Of a DNA stretch of 64,000 nt, positions 49,788 to 61,700 are shown piece by piece. This DNA comes from Bradyrhizobium mercantei (GTDB taxonomy: Bacteria > Pseudomonadota > Alphaproteobacteria > Rhizobiales > Xanthobacteraceae): assembly GCF_001982635.1 (NCBI RefSeq), contig NZ_MKFI01000012.1, positions 1 through 64,000 on the forward strand, given 5' to 3'. The notes under the pieces are model-generated. The model was not told the DNA's origin and ran no database searches. It worked only from the letters and a program-made list of their open reading frames with translations. Numbering within the stretch: position 1 is the first letter of the stretch; the number at the start of each line of letters is the position of its first letter. The position numbers were made by a program, and so were the translations under genes.

Positions 49788-52700
49788 CTAGTTCACCACC
49801 TGACGCCGCTCATCCGGGGTCAGCTTCTTCAACTGCTCCGCGTTCAACTGGCCGTCGCCGATCAACTGGAAGGCGCTGTTCGGGTCGTACTGGCTTTGCT
49901 TGTCGTTGCCGCGCCGCTTCTGGTCATCGCCGCCATCGCCGCCGCCATAGCCGAGCACTTCGACGATGATGACGGAAGGCTGATCGTTCGTCCGCGGTGG
50001 CGGCACGGCGGCCTGCTTGGCAGAGGCGCCGGCCGTGTTCGAGGCCTCGCTCAGGGCGCCCATGTTGGGTGCCTGAACCACCGGCACGCCGATCACGCCG
50101 CCCTGCGCCTGGATGTTGGCCGCGTTGACGATGTGCAGTGCCGCGATGTTGACGAAGCTCGACGCGCGGATGCCGGCCTCGCCGGCATCGACGGTGCCGA
50201 GCGGCGCGATCAGGTCGACGGTGCCGCGCGGCACCTCCGGGATCGGTTGCAGCGTCGCGATGCCGGCGCCGCTGGACGGCGTCACCGGCGATATCGTGAT
50301 GTTGCCGTAGCCGTCGTAGGTGCGCTTCGGCGGCGTATAGATCACTGTCGTCTTGGCGCCACGGCCGGCGTTGATGTCGCCCTCCGCCGACCAGATCACG
50401 ATGTTGCCGCCGAACGTGGTCATGATGCGCGACAGGCCCATCAGAACGCTGTTCTGCGAATAGATCTGGATGTTGCCCGCGCCTTGCGTGATGAGACCCG
50501 CATCGGCGCCCGGCAGCAGTCCTTCGGTCCCGATCGTGACACCGCCGCCCGGCGTCAGGAACTGGATGTCGCCGCCGAAATCGGTGTGAACGAAGCCGCT
50601 TTGGATCTTGTAGTTCGCCGCGCCCGGCGTGCCGGAGGCCGCGGTGAACATCGTGATGTCGCCGCGATAGGCGGCATCGTTCGGGAACAACGCGGCGATC
50701 GCTTCACGGCCCCGCAAATAGGAGCCTGGACGCGGGCCGCTGGCATCGTTGTACTCGCGCCCGCCCGCGGTCAGCTCGGCGTAGTAGACCTGCCGCAGGA
50801 AGACGCGCTGCTGTTCCGCCGGCAACGTGAAGAAGTAACCGAGCGCATCGGCCTTGGCACCGCTATAACCGAAGCGCGCCGTCAGCCAGTCGTAGAGCTC
50901 ATCCCCATAGGTCTTCGCCACCTTGCCGTGCTGGTCGGCGAGCGGCCCGGCGCCCGCGAGATTGTCCGGATCGAGATAGAGCCTGGCAAAGCCGGTCCAG
51001 TCGACCTGTCCGACGCCGATCTCGCCCGCGCCGACGCCGGCTTGCATGACCACGTTGGCGCCGGGCCGCTTGTCGCCGGCGGCCAGCGCTCCGATGCTTT
51101 CGACCGTCGCGATCGATCCCTGATAGATGTTCCTGGCCGCCGTGATTTCGAGCGTGCCGGGGCCGGTGATCGTCAGGCCACCCTTCGGGTTGGTATTGAA
51201 CCCCGGCCAACCAGCATAGATGACGCTGCCGCCGGCCGCGATGGTGGACACATCATCGGCATCGCCGTGCAGGATCAGCCCCTTGGTGTTGACGATGTCG
51301 CCGCCCGCGAGCATTCGCAGCGCGCCTGCGGCCTGATAATAGTCAGTGCTGACGGCAACGCCGCCAATGGTCCGCATCGCCGTGATGATCTGCCCATAGG
51401 TGATGCCGGCGATATCGCCACTCACCGCATAGATGCGTGCCGGTTCGACCTGGTCCAGCACGGCCTTGTCCTTCACCGTATTTGCATCGAAGGCGAACAG
51501 ATATCCGCCTGCATTGTAGGAGTAGACCGGGCTCCCGCCGATTTGATCGTTCACGGCGGCATAATCGCCCCAATAATTGGAGGCGGTCACGGCCAGTCCG
51601 TACTGGTTGGAGTTCAAGATCGCCCAGGCAGGCCGGAATGGTGTCGCGAGAGACGACGTCGACGTCATCAACTGACCCATTGCGGGGCTACCGCCGAAGA
51701 TCGATCCTTGCGCCAGCACCTCGAGCACGCTGCCCGGTGACGGCAGCAACATCCCGCCGCCCGCATTGTAGATGTTGCCGTTGGCCGCGATCGCCCGCAT
51801 GACCGGCGGCAGGAACCGGGAGATATCGGGCGCAGTGCCCGACGCCAGCGAACCGCCCGCGGCGAATTCGTTGACTGCCGTCGTCCCTGTCCACAACGTG
51901 AACCAGCTCGCACCGTCGCCGGTCGTGCTGCCGTTGCCGGCGGCCGTCAAGCCGGTGACGCCGGCTCGGCCCGGATCGAGAATGGTTCCCACGGCCAGAT
52001 CGCCACGTGCACGAACGTTGATCACGCTGTCGCCCGGCACGAAATCCCCGCCGTCGAGCGTGGTCATCGAATAGGTCGTGAGCGGATTGATCGGCCGCGG
52101 ATCCGCCCCGGCATCAGTGCGAGTATTCGTCGCCGTCATGCTGCCGAAGTCCCCGGTCGCGATATCCATCGCGCCGCGCAGGTTCACGAATTGATTGCCG
52201 CCGGTGCCGACATTGCCCGCCTTCACCGACAGCGTGCCGCCGCCCGTTTGCACCAGGCTGCCATCGCCCATCACACGGCCGCTGCCGCCGACGGCGATGA
52301 TCAGTCCGCGACCTGCGCCCCCCACCGTGCCGCCCGCCTGCAGCGTGACATTGCCGCCGCCGAGCGTGCCGAGACCGGCGAAGGCGGAGAGGTTCAAGGC
52401 CAATTGGTTGTCGCCGAGCGACGGATTGAACGTATAGCTGCCGAAGTTGATGCCCCAGGCAGTGTATTGGCCGATTTCCGTACCGCCCTGGCGCCACAGC
52501 CAGGTTCCGATCTCGGTTGCGCGCGTCGTCAGGGTCCCCTTGACGTCGCCTTGTGCGACAAGCAGGAAATCACCGCCATGCTCCGGATAGTACATTCGCT
52601 GCGAGCCCAGCGTCGATTCATAGTCGGCGTTCGCCGCACCGAGCAACGTGCCATCGAAGAACTTGCCCCGGCTGATGTTGTAGGGGTCGTTCTGCGCCGT

Positions 52701-55700
52701 CCCGGTCTCCCTGATTGCCGTGCCGGCCGTGTAGACGCCGAAGGGCGTCTGCTGATCGTAGTTGCCGCCGGCCAGGATCTCGAGGTCACCGGTGCCGGTG
52801 CGCACGACGCTGACGCCCGGCGTCGTCGGCTTGTTGGTGGTGACATTGAACGGGTTGTTCAGCACCACATTGCCGGATCCAGCGAGGCTGTCGGCCGTCT
52901 GCAGCGCGCGACCGTCCGCGCTGGCAAGATCGGCGCCACCGACGAGCCGCATCGACCAGGATTGCATCTGCGGCGCGAGCATCGGCGCGATCGCCCAGAT
53001 CTTGTTATCGCCAGGCCCGGTCAGCGTGACCTGCATGTTCTGCGGAAGCACGAAGCCAACCGGAACGGCGATGTTCTGATTGAACGTATAATCGGCAAAC
53101 AGGGAATGATCCGTCAGCGGCGGCAGCGTGAAACCCTTGACGTAGAGCGCAAGCGTGCCGTTGATCAGCTGCCGGTCGAAATAGGCGCCCTTCGTGATCG
53201 TGGTCCCGATCGGCCAGAGCTCGCCTCGCTTGATCGCCGCCGTCGCCGGGTTGCTCGCATCGTGCAGGACCGTGCCGTCGGGCGCGATGATCTTGCCGCC
53301 CTTCAGGGTCGCCAACGTGGTCGGCGCTCCCGAGCCGAGCTTGTATGGCTGGATCAGAACGACGGCGATCGGTGTCGGATTCGCCGCCAAGGGCGTCACG
53401 CCAATCTTGGTGTTGTCTCCGAACGTCAGTGTCAGATTGATCTTCCCGGCCGTGCGCGGCAGCACCGATCCCGCGAGAATCACAGCACCTTGCGACGTGA
53501 CAACATAGTTGGATGTCAGCGGGCCATTGGCCATGTTGAGCAGCGTCTTTCGCGAATCCGGCGAATCCGGCGGCGGTGCGAAGCCGTCCGTGATGCTGCC
53601 GTTGATCTTGAAATCGCCGGCGGCACGGACGACGACCACGCCCGGCTCGCCGGAGCCGCGCACGGCGGGATCGGCGCTCGGTCCGTAGCGATAGCCGGAG
53701 AAATCGAGGTCGCCCCTTGTCGACAGATCGCCGTTCGACTTGATCGCCAGGCCCGGCCGCAGATGGAAGGCGGAGCCGTAGGCCGCGAGCCCGGCAAGGC
53801 GGTTCTGCAAACCGCCGTTCTGGAGCGCAGCGTTGATGAACGCCGCGCTGTTGGCATTGAGGCCATCGAGGTAGGCCTGATCAATGATGCTGCCGCCGGG
53901 AAGATCGTAGGTGCGGAAGGCATTCATCGCGATGCTGCGGGCACCGCTTATTTTGAGCGGGCCGCGGGCGTCGATCGCGATATCGTTAGCGCCCGCGCCA
54001 TCGCCGCCGGTGCCGCCGCGGCGCGGCGCATTGAGCTCGAGTTTGCCGCGAGCCGCGCCGTCCGGCGACGTCATATCGATGGTTGCGCCCGCCGCCAGCG
54101 TCATGGTGCCCTTCGTCGTGGTCAGTTCGACATGCGCGGTGTTGTCGGCTTCGATCGCCGCGCCATAGCTATCGGTCTGCAGCACGCTGCCATGAACATC
54201 GAGCACGGCATTCGAGGTGAGCCAGAGATCGTCGCGCGCAGACAGGCGGACGGTACCGGGCTTCGCGCCGCTCGCATCGATCCTGCCGGCGACAGTGAGG
54301 CTGCCCTGGTCGACCGAGACCGTCACGGTGCTCGCCTTGACGCCGTCGCCGATGACGAGGCTGCCCTGGCGGAGATCGAAGCTGCGGGCGCTGAAGAAAC
54401 CGGCATCGTTGAGCTTGGCATTCAACGCGGCAAAATCGCCGAAATTTTGCGCCGCGACCGTGAACTGCCCACTATCGTAGTCGCCCGTCGACGATCCCTC
54501 GAGCGTGCCGCCGAACGCAACCTGTCCATGCGCGGCATCGATCGCCTTGGCCGCGATCGTGCCGGCCGCGTTGTTCACGGCCGAGACATCGATCAGCGAC
54601 CCTGCATTCTGGATGATATTGCCGTTGGCCGAGTTCAGGATGAGATCGCCGCCCCAGCTGAATTTGGTGACATCGAAGAAAGCGATGCTGCGACCCGACA
54701 GGTCGAGCACTGCGTTTCCGCCGAGCACGAGGTCGTGCGTGGCATTGAGCGTCAGCTTGCCGGACGGCAGAGCGAATGCGGTATCGACCAAGACGCTGTC
54801 GCCGGAGAAAGCGAGCGTCCCGCCGAGATCCGTCACGCCAAGCGTATCCGCAGGCGCACTCCCAGCCGGCGTGACCAGACGCAAGGCTGCACCCGCGGCG
54901 ACATCGAGCTTCGCGCCGTTGCTTGCCGTGATCAGCGGGGTCGCGATGGTGAGAACCCCGCCCTGAAGGACGCCGTTGCTGCCTTGACTGAGGCCGACCT
55001 TCAGCGTGCCGTCGCTGTTCGATGTGATGCGTTTGGCCGCCGTCAGGGTGACGTCCGAGAACCCAAGCACGAGACGGTTCAGCGTCGCGCCATCGGTCGG
55101 CTTGCTCAGCGACGCGTCGTAGCCGAACAGAATCTCGTTGGCCGTGATCGCGAGATGCCCCAGTCCGGTGCCGGGTCCCCCCGGCAAGACAGCGGCCGGC
55201 GCCTGGCTGCCGTACGGGCTTGACGCGGTGCCGCTTCCGCTGCGGATGCCGTTCCAGACCAGCGTATCGGCGGTGACGCTCGCGGTGTCGCTGGCCGTGC
55301 CAAGACCATAGATCGCCGGCGTGTTGAGAACGAACTTCAGCGCGCCGGAGGAACCGGCGCCCTGGCGCGTGGCGTCCAGGTCGACACTGCCGATCATATT
55401 GAAGGCGCGGCTCGCCGTGATGATCAGTTGTTCAAGCGCGGGGCTGCCGGCGGTCGTCGACGGCCGCAGCAGCTTGTCGAGCACGCTTTGCGTGAGATTC
55501 CACCCTGACGGCAGTTGGCCCGCGGCCTGCGCCGCAGCAAGCGCGGCCTCGGTGCCGACATTGACCTGCTCCTGCGTGACATTGAGGTAGCGCGCCGCGA
55601 AGTTCACGTCACCCATCGTGAGCCCGCCCGGCGCGGCAAGCACGACACTCCCATCCGTCAGCAGCGAAGCGCCGCTCGCGATGCTGATCTTTCCCGGCCC

Positions 55701-58700
55701 GACCGCATCCAGGAACTGGAACCAGCCGTTGGCAACCGCGAGCACGGCCGGGCTGCCGGCGGGCGATGCCGTCGAATAGGGAGCGATGTTGCCATAGACA
55801 TAGCCGAGCGTGGAATCGATGACGTTCCCGCTCAATCCGCGCGTATCGATCGTCGCCCCACCCGCCATGTTGACTGCCGCGCCGACCAGGAACACCTGGC
55901 CCGCGCGAATGGTGGCCCCATCGAGCAGGTTGACGGCCGCGGTCGAGGCGCCGCTAAAATAGATCTTGGCACCATCCCCGGGCCCCTCCGAGAAGAAGGT
56001 GCTCGAGCCGCCCAGCAGCAATGTCGGCGCCTTGAAGGCATTGATATCGTCACTCGACACCGACGTATGCCCGGCAATGGCCGCGGCCCCCGGCGCGGTG
56101 ATGTCGAGCACGGCAGGCCCCGACGACGTGTTCGACGGTGTGATGATCAGCGTGCCGTCGACGCCGCCTTTGGCGCCATCGAACAATGCGGTGCCTGCGA
56201 AGGACAGTGATTTGCCGCCGCCGACCGGCGTGAGAAGGCTGATCTGAAGCACCTTGCCGTCTTCCGGCAGGCGGGGCCGGAAGCCGCCGAACGTGGCCGC
56301 CTGCGCGCGCTCGAAATCCGCATAGCCGGTCTCGTTGTATTGCGAATAAAGCCGCGTGGTCTGCCCCGAGGTGATGATCACCCGCGTCGGCAGCGTGTCC
56401 TTGATCCCGGTGTTGGCAACGCCGAGAAAGCCCGATGTGACGATGGAGCCATTGCCCGCGGCCACGGGCGCCATCACGGCGGTTCCGGTCGCTCCAAGCT
56501 CGACGCGATAACCACCGGGGACCAGCGCATAGCTCGAAGGCAGCAGCGTATAGGTCCCGGCCGGGACTCCCGGCACGCCGGAGGGAAGCGTGATCTGCTG
56601 GCCGATCGCCGGATCGCCGGCGCCATTGGTGGCGATCACCGGCGCGTAGTTGGCGGCGGTACCGGGCACGATCGCATAGACCTTGTTGCCGGCGGCGCTG
56701 TAGTTGTTGACCGGATTGGCATTGACGAGCGCCGTCTTCAGCACATCGACCGAGCCGCCGCGGCCGGAGACGAAGCCCGCGCCGGTGAGCGTGCCGCCGC
56801 CGGTGAGATCGAGCACGGCCCCCGCCTCACCGACGACTGAAACGGCACTGATCGAAACGCCGCTCGCGATCAACGTGTTACCTGCGTGATCGTCATAAGA
56901 GGCGCCCGCCAGATTGCGCAGCGTGCCATCCGCACCTTGGTAGGTGATGCCGTCCGAAGTCCCGCCAAACGGCATGGTCAGGCCGGCCGCGCTCGCGGAG
57001 GTGATGCTGCCGCCGCGGAAGATGACACGCGAGCTGGAGGGCGCGTCATTGGCGATGCCTTGGTTGTAGTTGTTGAACCAGATGCGCCCCAGCGGCGCAC
57101 GAACAACGCCACCCTGGTCGATGTTGGCTGCAACGAAGATCAGATCACCGAAGACCGAAGCCGGAACCGCCGGCGTTGCATCGTCATTGCGGCGGATGAT
57201 GAGACTGGCGTCGGGATCGTAGGCGGAAAATATGCCGTTTGGGCGGAGCCCGACCGTGATGGTCGCAACTGCGCTGCTCAACGGATAGATCTGGTCCGCG
57301 GTCAGGGCGAGATTTTCAACGTCGAGCCCGCCGGTGCCGAACCGGATGTCGCCATTGCTCTGCAGCGTGACCTGATGAAAGCCGCGGGCATCGAATGGAA
57401 TGCTTTTGGGACGCCCAAGATCGACGTCGCCACTGCCCTGCACACCGGTCGCGCCGAACTGCACATTGCCGTAGAGGTCGATCAGATCGCCTGAAACCGT
57501 GAAACTGCCGCCGGCCGCCGGGTTGCGGACGCGAAGGTTGTTGATTCCGGGGGAATACCCCACCTGCGCCTGCGCCTTTGCCGCGTCGTATACGCCGTCA
57601 AAACGCACATAGGGCGCAGACAGATGGATTGTGCCGCTGGATGTGCCGGGCGCCGCGGCGATGACGCCGCTGGAAAGGTGAAGACTACGTGACAAGCTGA
57701 GATCGACATTGCCGTCAAACAGCAGAAGATCGCGCGTGTAGAGCGAAAGCGAACCAAAGCTGCCCTTCGCGATCTGGTCGACGCCGATGACCGTCCGTCC
57801 GTATTGCAAAGCCGGATCGGCCTCGCCGGGCAACAGATCGGCGCTCAGGCCGCTGCCCGCGGCGCGTTGCACCAGCGTGATATCACGCGATCTCTGGAAC
57901 GCCTCGGGCAGATCGCCGGCGGCGTAAGGCGAGTGCGCGTCGGGCTGCCCCACAACATAGCCGCGCGACGACATGGTCAGGCTCAGCGAGCCGCCGGACG
58001 CGCCGCTGCCGCCGGCGGCCGCACGCAAGGTGCCGTCGAGCACGATGCCGAAGCTCGAATAAAGCGAGATCGCCCCGCCGTCGCTTGCGGCGGGCGTCGG
58101 GACATAAGCCTTGCCATTCTGGACATCGACCACCGCCGAAGTACCGGACGCATCGATCAGCGCGCCCGGGCGAACGATCACGAACGCATCGCTGATAACG
58201 GGATAGCCGTCTGCATCGAGCGCGCCCGTGCCGCCGATCCGGACCGAGCCGCCGTCGGGTATGGCCGCATAGGAGAGCCCGCGGTCGTCGCGCCCCACCG
58301 CGTCGCGGGCCGAAACATCGAGCACCGCGTCATCGCCGATCCAGAACGAACGCGTCAGGCCGAATTCGCCGTAGCCCATATTGTAGCGGGTGTCGCCGGG
58401 GGCATCCTGCAAGCTCGTGATCAGGATGTTGCCTGCCGGCGCCGTGATCGCACCCTCGATGACCGTCTGGCGATTGGCGTAGATCGAGACCGAGCGCCCG
58501 GGATCGACATTGATCGACGCGCCCTTCGCCAGCGTGAAATCATGCAGGCTCCAGAACGTCACGTCGGCGCCGACGCGCTGCGTGGCACTCTGCTTGAAGG
58601 AATCGATCGTGAACCTGGGTGGCGTCCAGAGCTCCGCGGCATCCGCGACGAGGCTGCCGCTCGGCGCGGAGTAGCTGTTCTGGATGAAGCGATAGACCGG

Positions 58701-61700
58701 CACCACGGCATCCACGCGCGTGCCTTCGCCGATCTGGATGCCGGTGTTGCTGCTGATGTTGTAGGCCGTGAAGCCGGACTGGAAGAGCGCGGGATCGAGC
58801 ACCAGCGCATCGGCCACGGCTTCGCCGATCGCGATCTCCTGGCCCGCGTTCAGCGTCAGCGTGCCGCCGCCGGCGAAGCCATACGCGCGGATCGTGCCGT
58901 CGAGAACGAGCGGGTTGGTGAAGAACTGAGTCCAGACCAGATGCGAATAGTCATTGGCCACGAGGCCGACATTGCCGCCCTTGCCGCCCTTGGTTTTGCC
59001 GGTCGCCAGGATCGCACCACCTGACGACACGTCGATCAGCGAGCCGCCCGCAAGCGTGACGCCGCCGGTCGTCGAAACGGTGAAGTTGCCGCCATCGACA
59101 TGCGCCTGGCCGGACACGTCGGTTCCGGTCAGCGCGTTGCTCCACAACCCGCTGAGATCAACGGTGACGTTCTGGCCGATCGTCATCTGCGACTTGCCGT
59201 CCGCGTCGCGAAGCGCCCACCATTGCTCGTTCTGCCCCTGGCCGAACACGGCATGCATGAGATTGGTCAGCGTCACGCTGCCACCATGCGTCGTGACGTT
59301 TGCGCCGATCTCGACATGCGGCGCCGTGAAGGTCACCTGCGCGCCGGGGGCAAGCTCGAGCGGCGCCTCGACGACGATTTCCTTGCTGCTCGCAATGTTG
59401 AGACCGCCCAGCCTGGCGGCATTGAGCGCGTCCGAATTGAACAGTGCGGTCCCGATGCGATCGTCAGGCAAGACCGACGTGACGTTCAGCGCATCTGATA
59501 TCTCAGGCGTCCGGCCGAACACCACGCGCGCAGCGGAGGCATCGGTGAGGCCAAGCCCCGAATAGCCACCGAGCGCGAGCTTGCCCTGGAGTGGCGCGAC
59601 ATTCTGAGACAGCTTGTAGCCGTCGGTGGTGCCGACCGGCCGGGCCGTCGTCTGGCGTGAGCCGGTGACGACGTCAGCAACGATGTCGGCTTCGAAGACC
59701 GACGTCGGCGTCGACAGGATGAGAGAGCCGGCGTCGCGGCCGATGGTGTAGCCGTCCTCCCAGCGGCGCGTCAGGCGGCCGTTGCCGAACGGGCTGGTCC
59801 AGATTTCGGTCAGGTTCGGCGCAACCTTGCCGCCGAGCTTGTGCTCGCGAATGAATCCCCCGCCAAAGCCGTAGAACTGCATGTCGGCGCGTGCCTGACC
59901 GACACTGTAGAGACGGCCGTCCGCGCCGAGCAAATTGGTGGTCTGGATGTAGCCGCCTTGATAGCTGACCGAACCGCCGGAGACGTCGAACACCGCTCCC
60001 TTCTGCGCGACGACTTCCTGCGCCGACAGCGTGACGGTGCCGCCAATCGCGGCCCATTCGCCGATCCGGTGGGCGGTATTGGCGAGATATCCGGAAACCT
60101 CGAGCAGGCCGCCCGGCGTATAGTAGCGGTCCGTCGCATAGCCGCCGGTGCCCGCCGGGACCAGCACCAGGTCGCGCGCGTCGATCCAGACATCGGCGTT
60201 CTTCAGCGCGTCCTGGTCGCGATTGACCGGCGAGTCGCGCAGCTCATTGCCCTGCACGTTGATCAGGAGGTTGTTGGCCGACATCGGCAGCAGCACGCCG
60301 CGCACGCCCGAGACGTCGATGATCGATCCGCTCTCGGCGAAAACACGGCGACCGGCACTGACCGAGACCTGGCCGCCCTGCGCCTGCGTGACCGAACCGT
60401 CCTTGAATATCACATCGCCGCCGCTGACGACCTCGATACGCCCCTGATCGAGCCGGTCGGAGAGCCGGGAAAGGTTGTCGAACTGGGCGTTGGCGACCGG
60501 CACATGAGCGAACGCGCTGGAATCGGCGACCAGCTGGCTGCGCTGGCTGTCGAGCGCAGTGTCGGTGCTGTCGAGCTCGGGCAGGATCGCGGTCAGGCTG
60601 CCGCCGCCGAGCGTGATGCTGCCCGCAGCATCGGAGGCTGCGTTCAGGAGATGGATGGTGCCGCGGGTATTGACCGAGGTGGTGGCGACCAGCACGCCGT
60701 CCTGGCTGATGCTGCGGCCCGCGAGCGTGATGTCGCCCTGCTGGGCGAAGATCAGGCCCGAGTTGCCGACGGCGGCGATCGCGTCGCGGACGATCGGCGA
60801 GATTTCATTGCCGCGCGTGGTCGAAGCCTGGTTGGCGTCGGTGCTGTAGCCCGGCCGCAGCAGAAAGTCGTTGCCGGCGGCGAGTTGCACCTGGCCGCGC
60901 GGCGCGCTGATCGAGCCGGCATTGCTGACCTCGGTTCCCATCAGCAGCACGAAGCCGCCGCCCTGCGTCACCGAGGACGGCGCGCTGGTCGAGATCAACG
61001 CACCGGCCTCGACCTTCACGGCGCCACGGGCATCGGTGAAGCTCGGCACGTACTGGCCGCTCGCCTGCGGCGAGTAGATGCCGTTGCTGAGGAACTGGGT
61101 GTCGGTGATGCCGGCGGTCGAGGCGATCAGCGAGCCGACGTTCACCTGGCTCGCGCCGCCGAAGATGATGCCGTTCTGGTTGATCACATAGACCGCGCCG
61201 TCGGCCTTGATGTTGCCGAGGATCTGGCTCGGCGCCGTGCTGCCGACCACGCGGTTGAGCGCCACCCAATTCGCATTGCCCTGCTGGTCGTAGGTCAGCG
61301 TGGTGCGCGCGCCGACGTTGAACGAATTCCAGTTGAGGATCGCCTGCGCCCTGGTCTGCTGGATGCCGACCTGGGTCTGACCGGCGGCATCGACCGCCTG
61401 CGTCGGCGCATTCGCCCCCTGCCATCCCGGCGCCACCTGCAGGCCGCCGGGCGCGAGGCCGTTGGGGACGGCGACCTGCGGCAGCGTCACCGAACGCTGC
61501 GAGGCCTGCGCGGAGCTGCGCGCCGCACTCTGCAAGGCCTGCATCGCCTGGATGGCGCGCGTGGCCCGCGCCATCGCATCCTGGCCCTGCTTGGCGGCCG
61601 CCGCCGCATCCTGTGCGGTCGATTGCGACGCTGCCATCGCTGCGGCCGACGGTGACGCGGTCCCGGCCGATCCGAACGGGCGCGCGGCCACCGGCGCATT

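Noticed and set aside
49779..61655. Several long plus-strand frames (up to about 1000 codons) opposite the exoprotein gene
   Set aside because: Arg/Asp/Gly-rich shadows caused by GC bias. The minus strand has one uninterrupted 12-kb frame with signal peptide and TPS domain.
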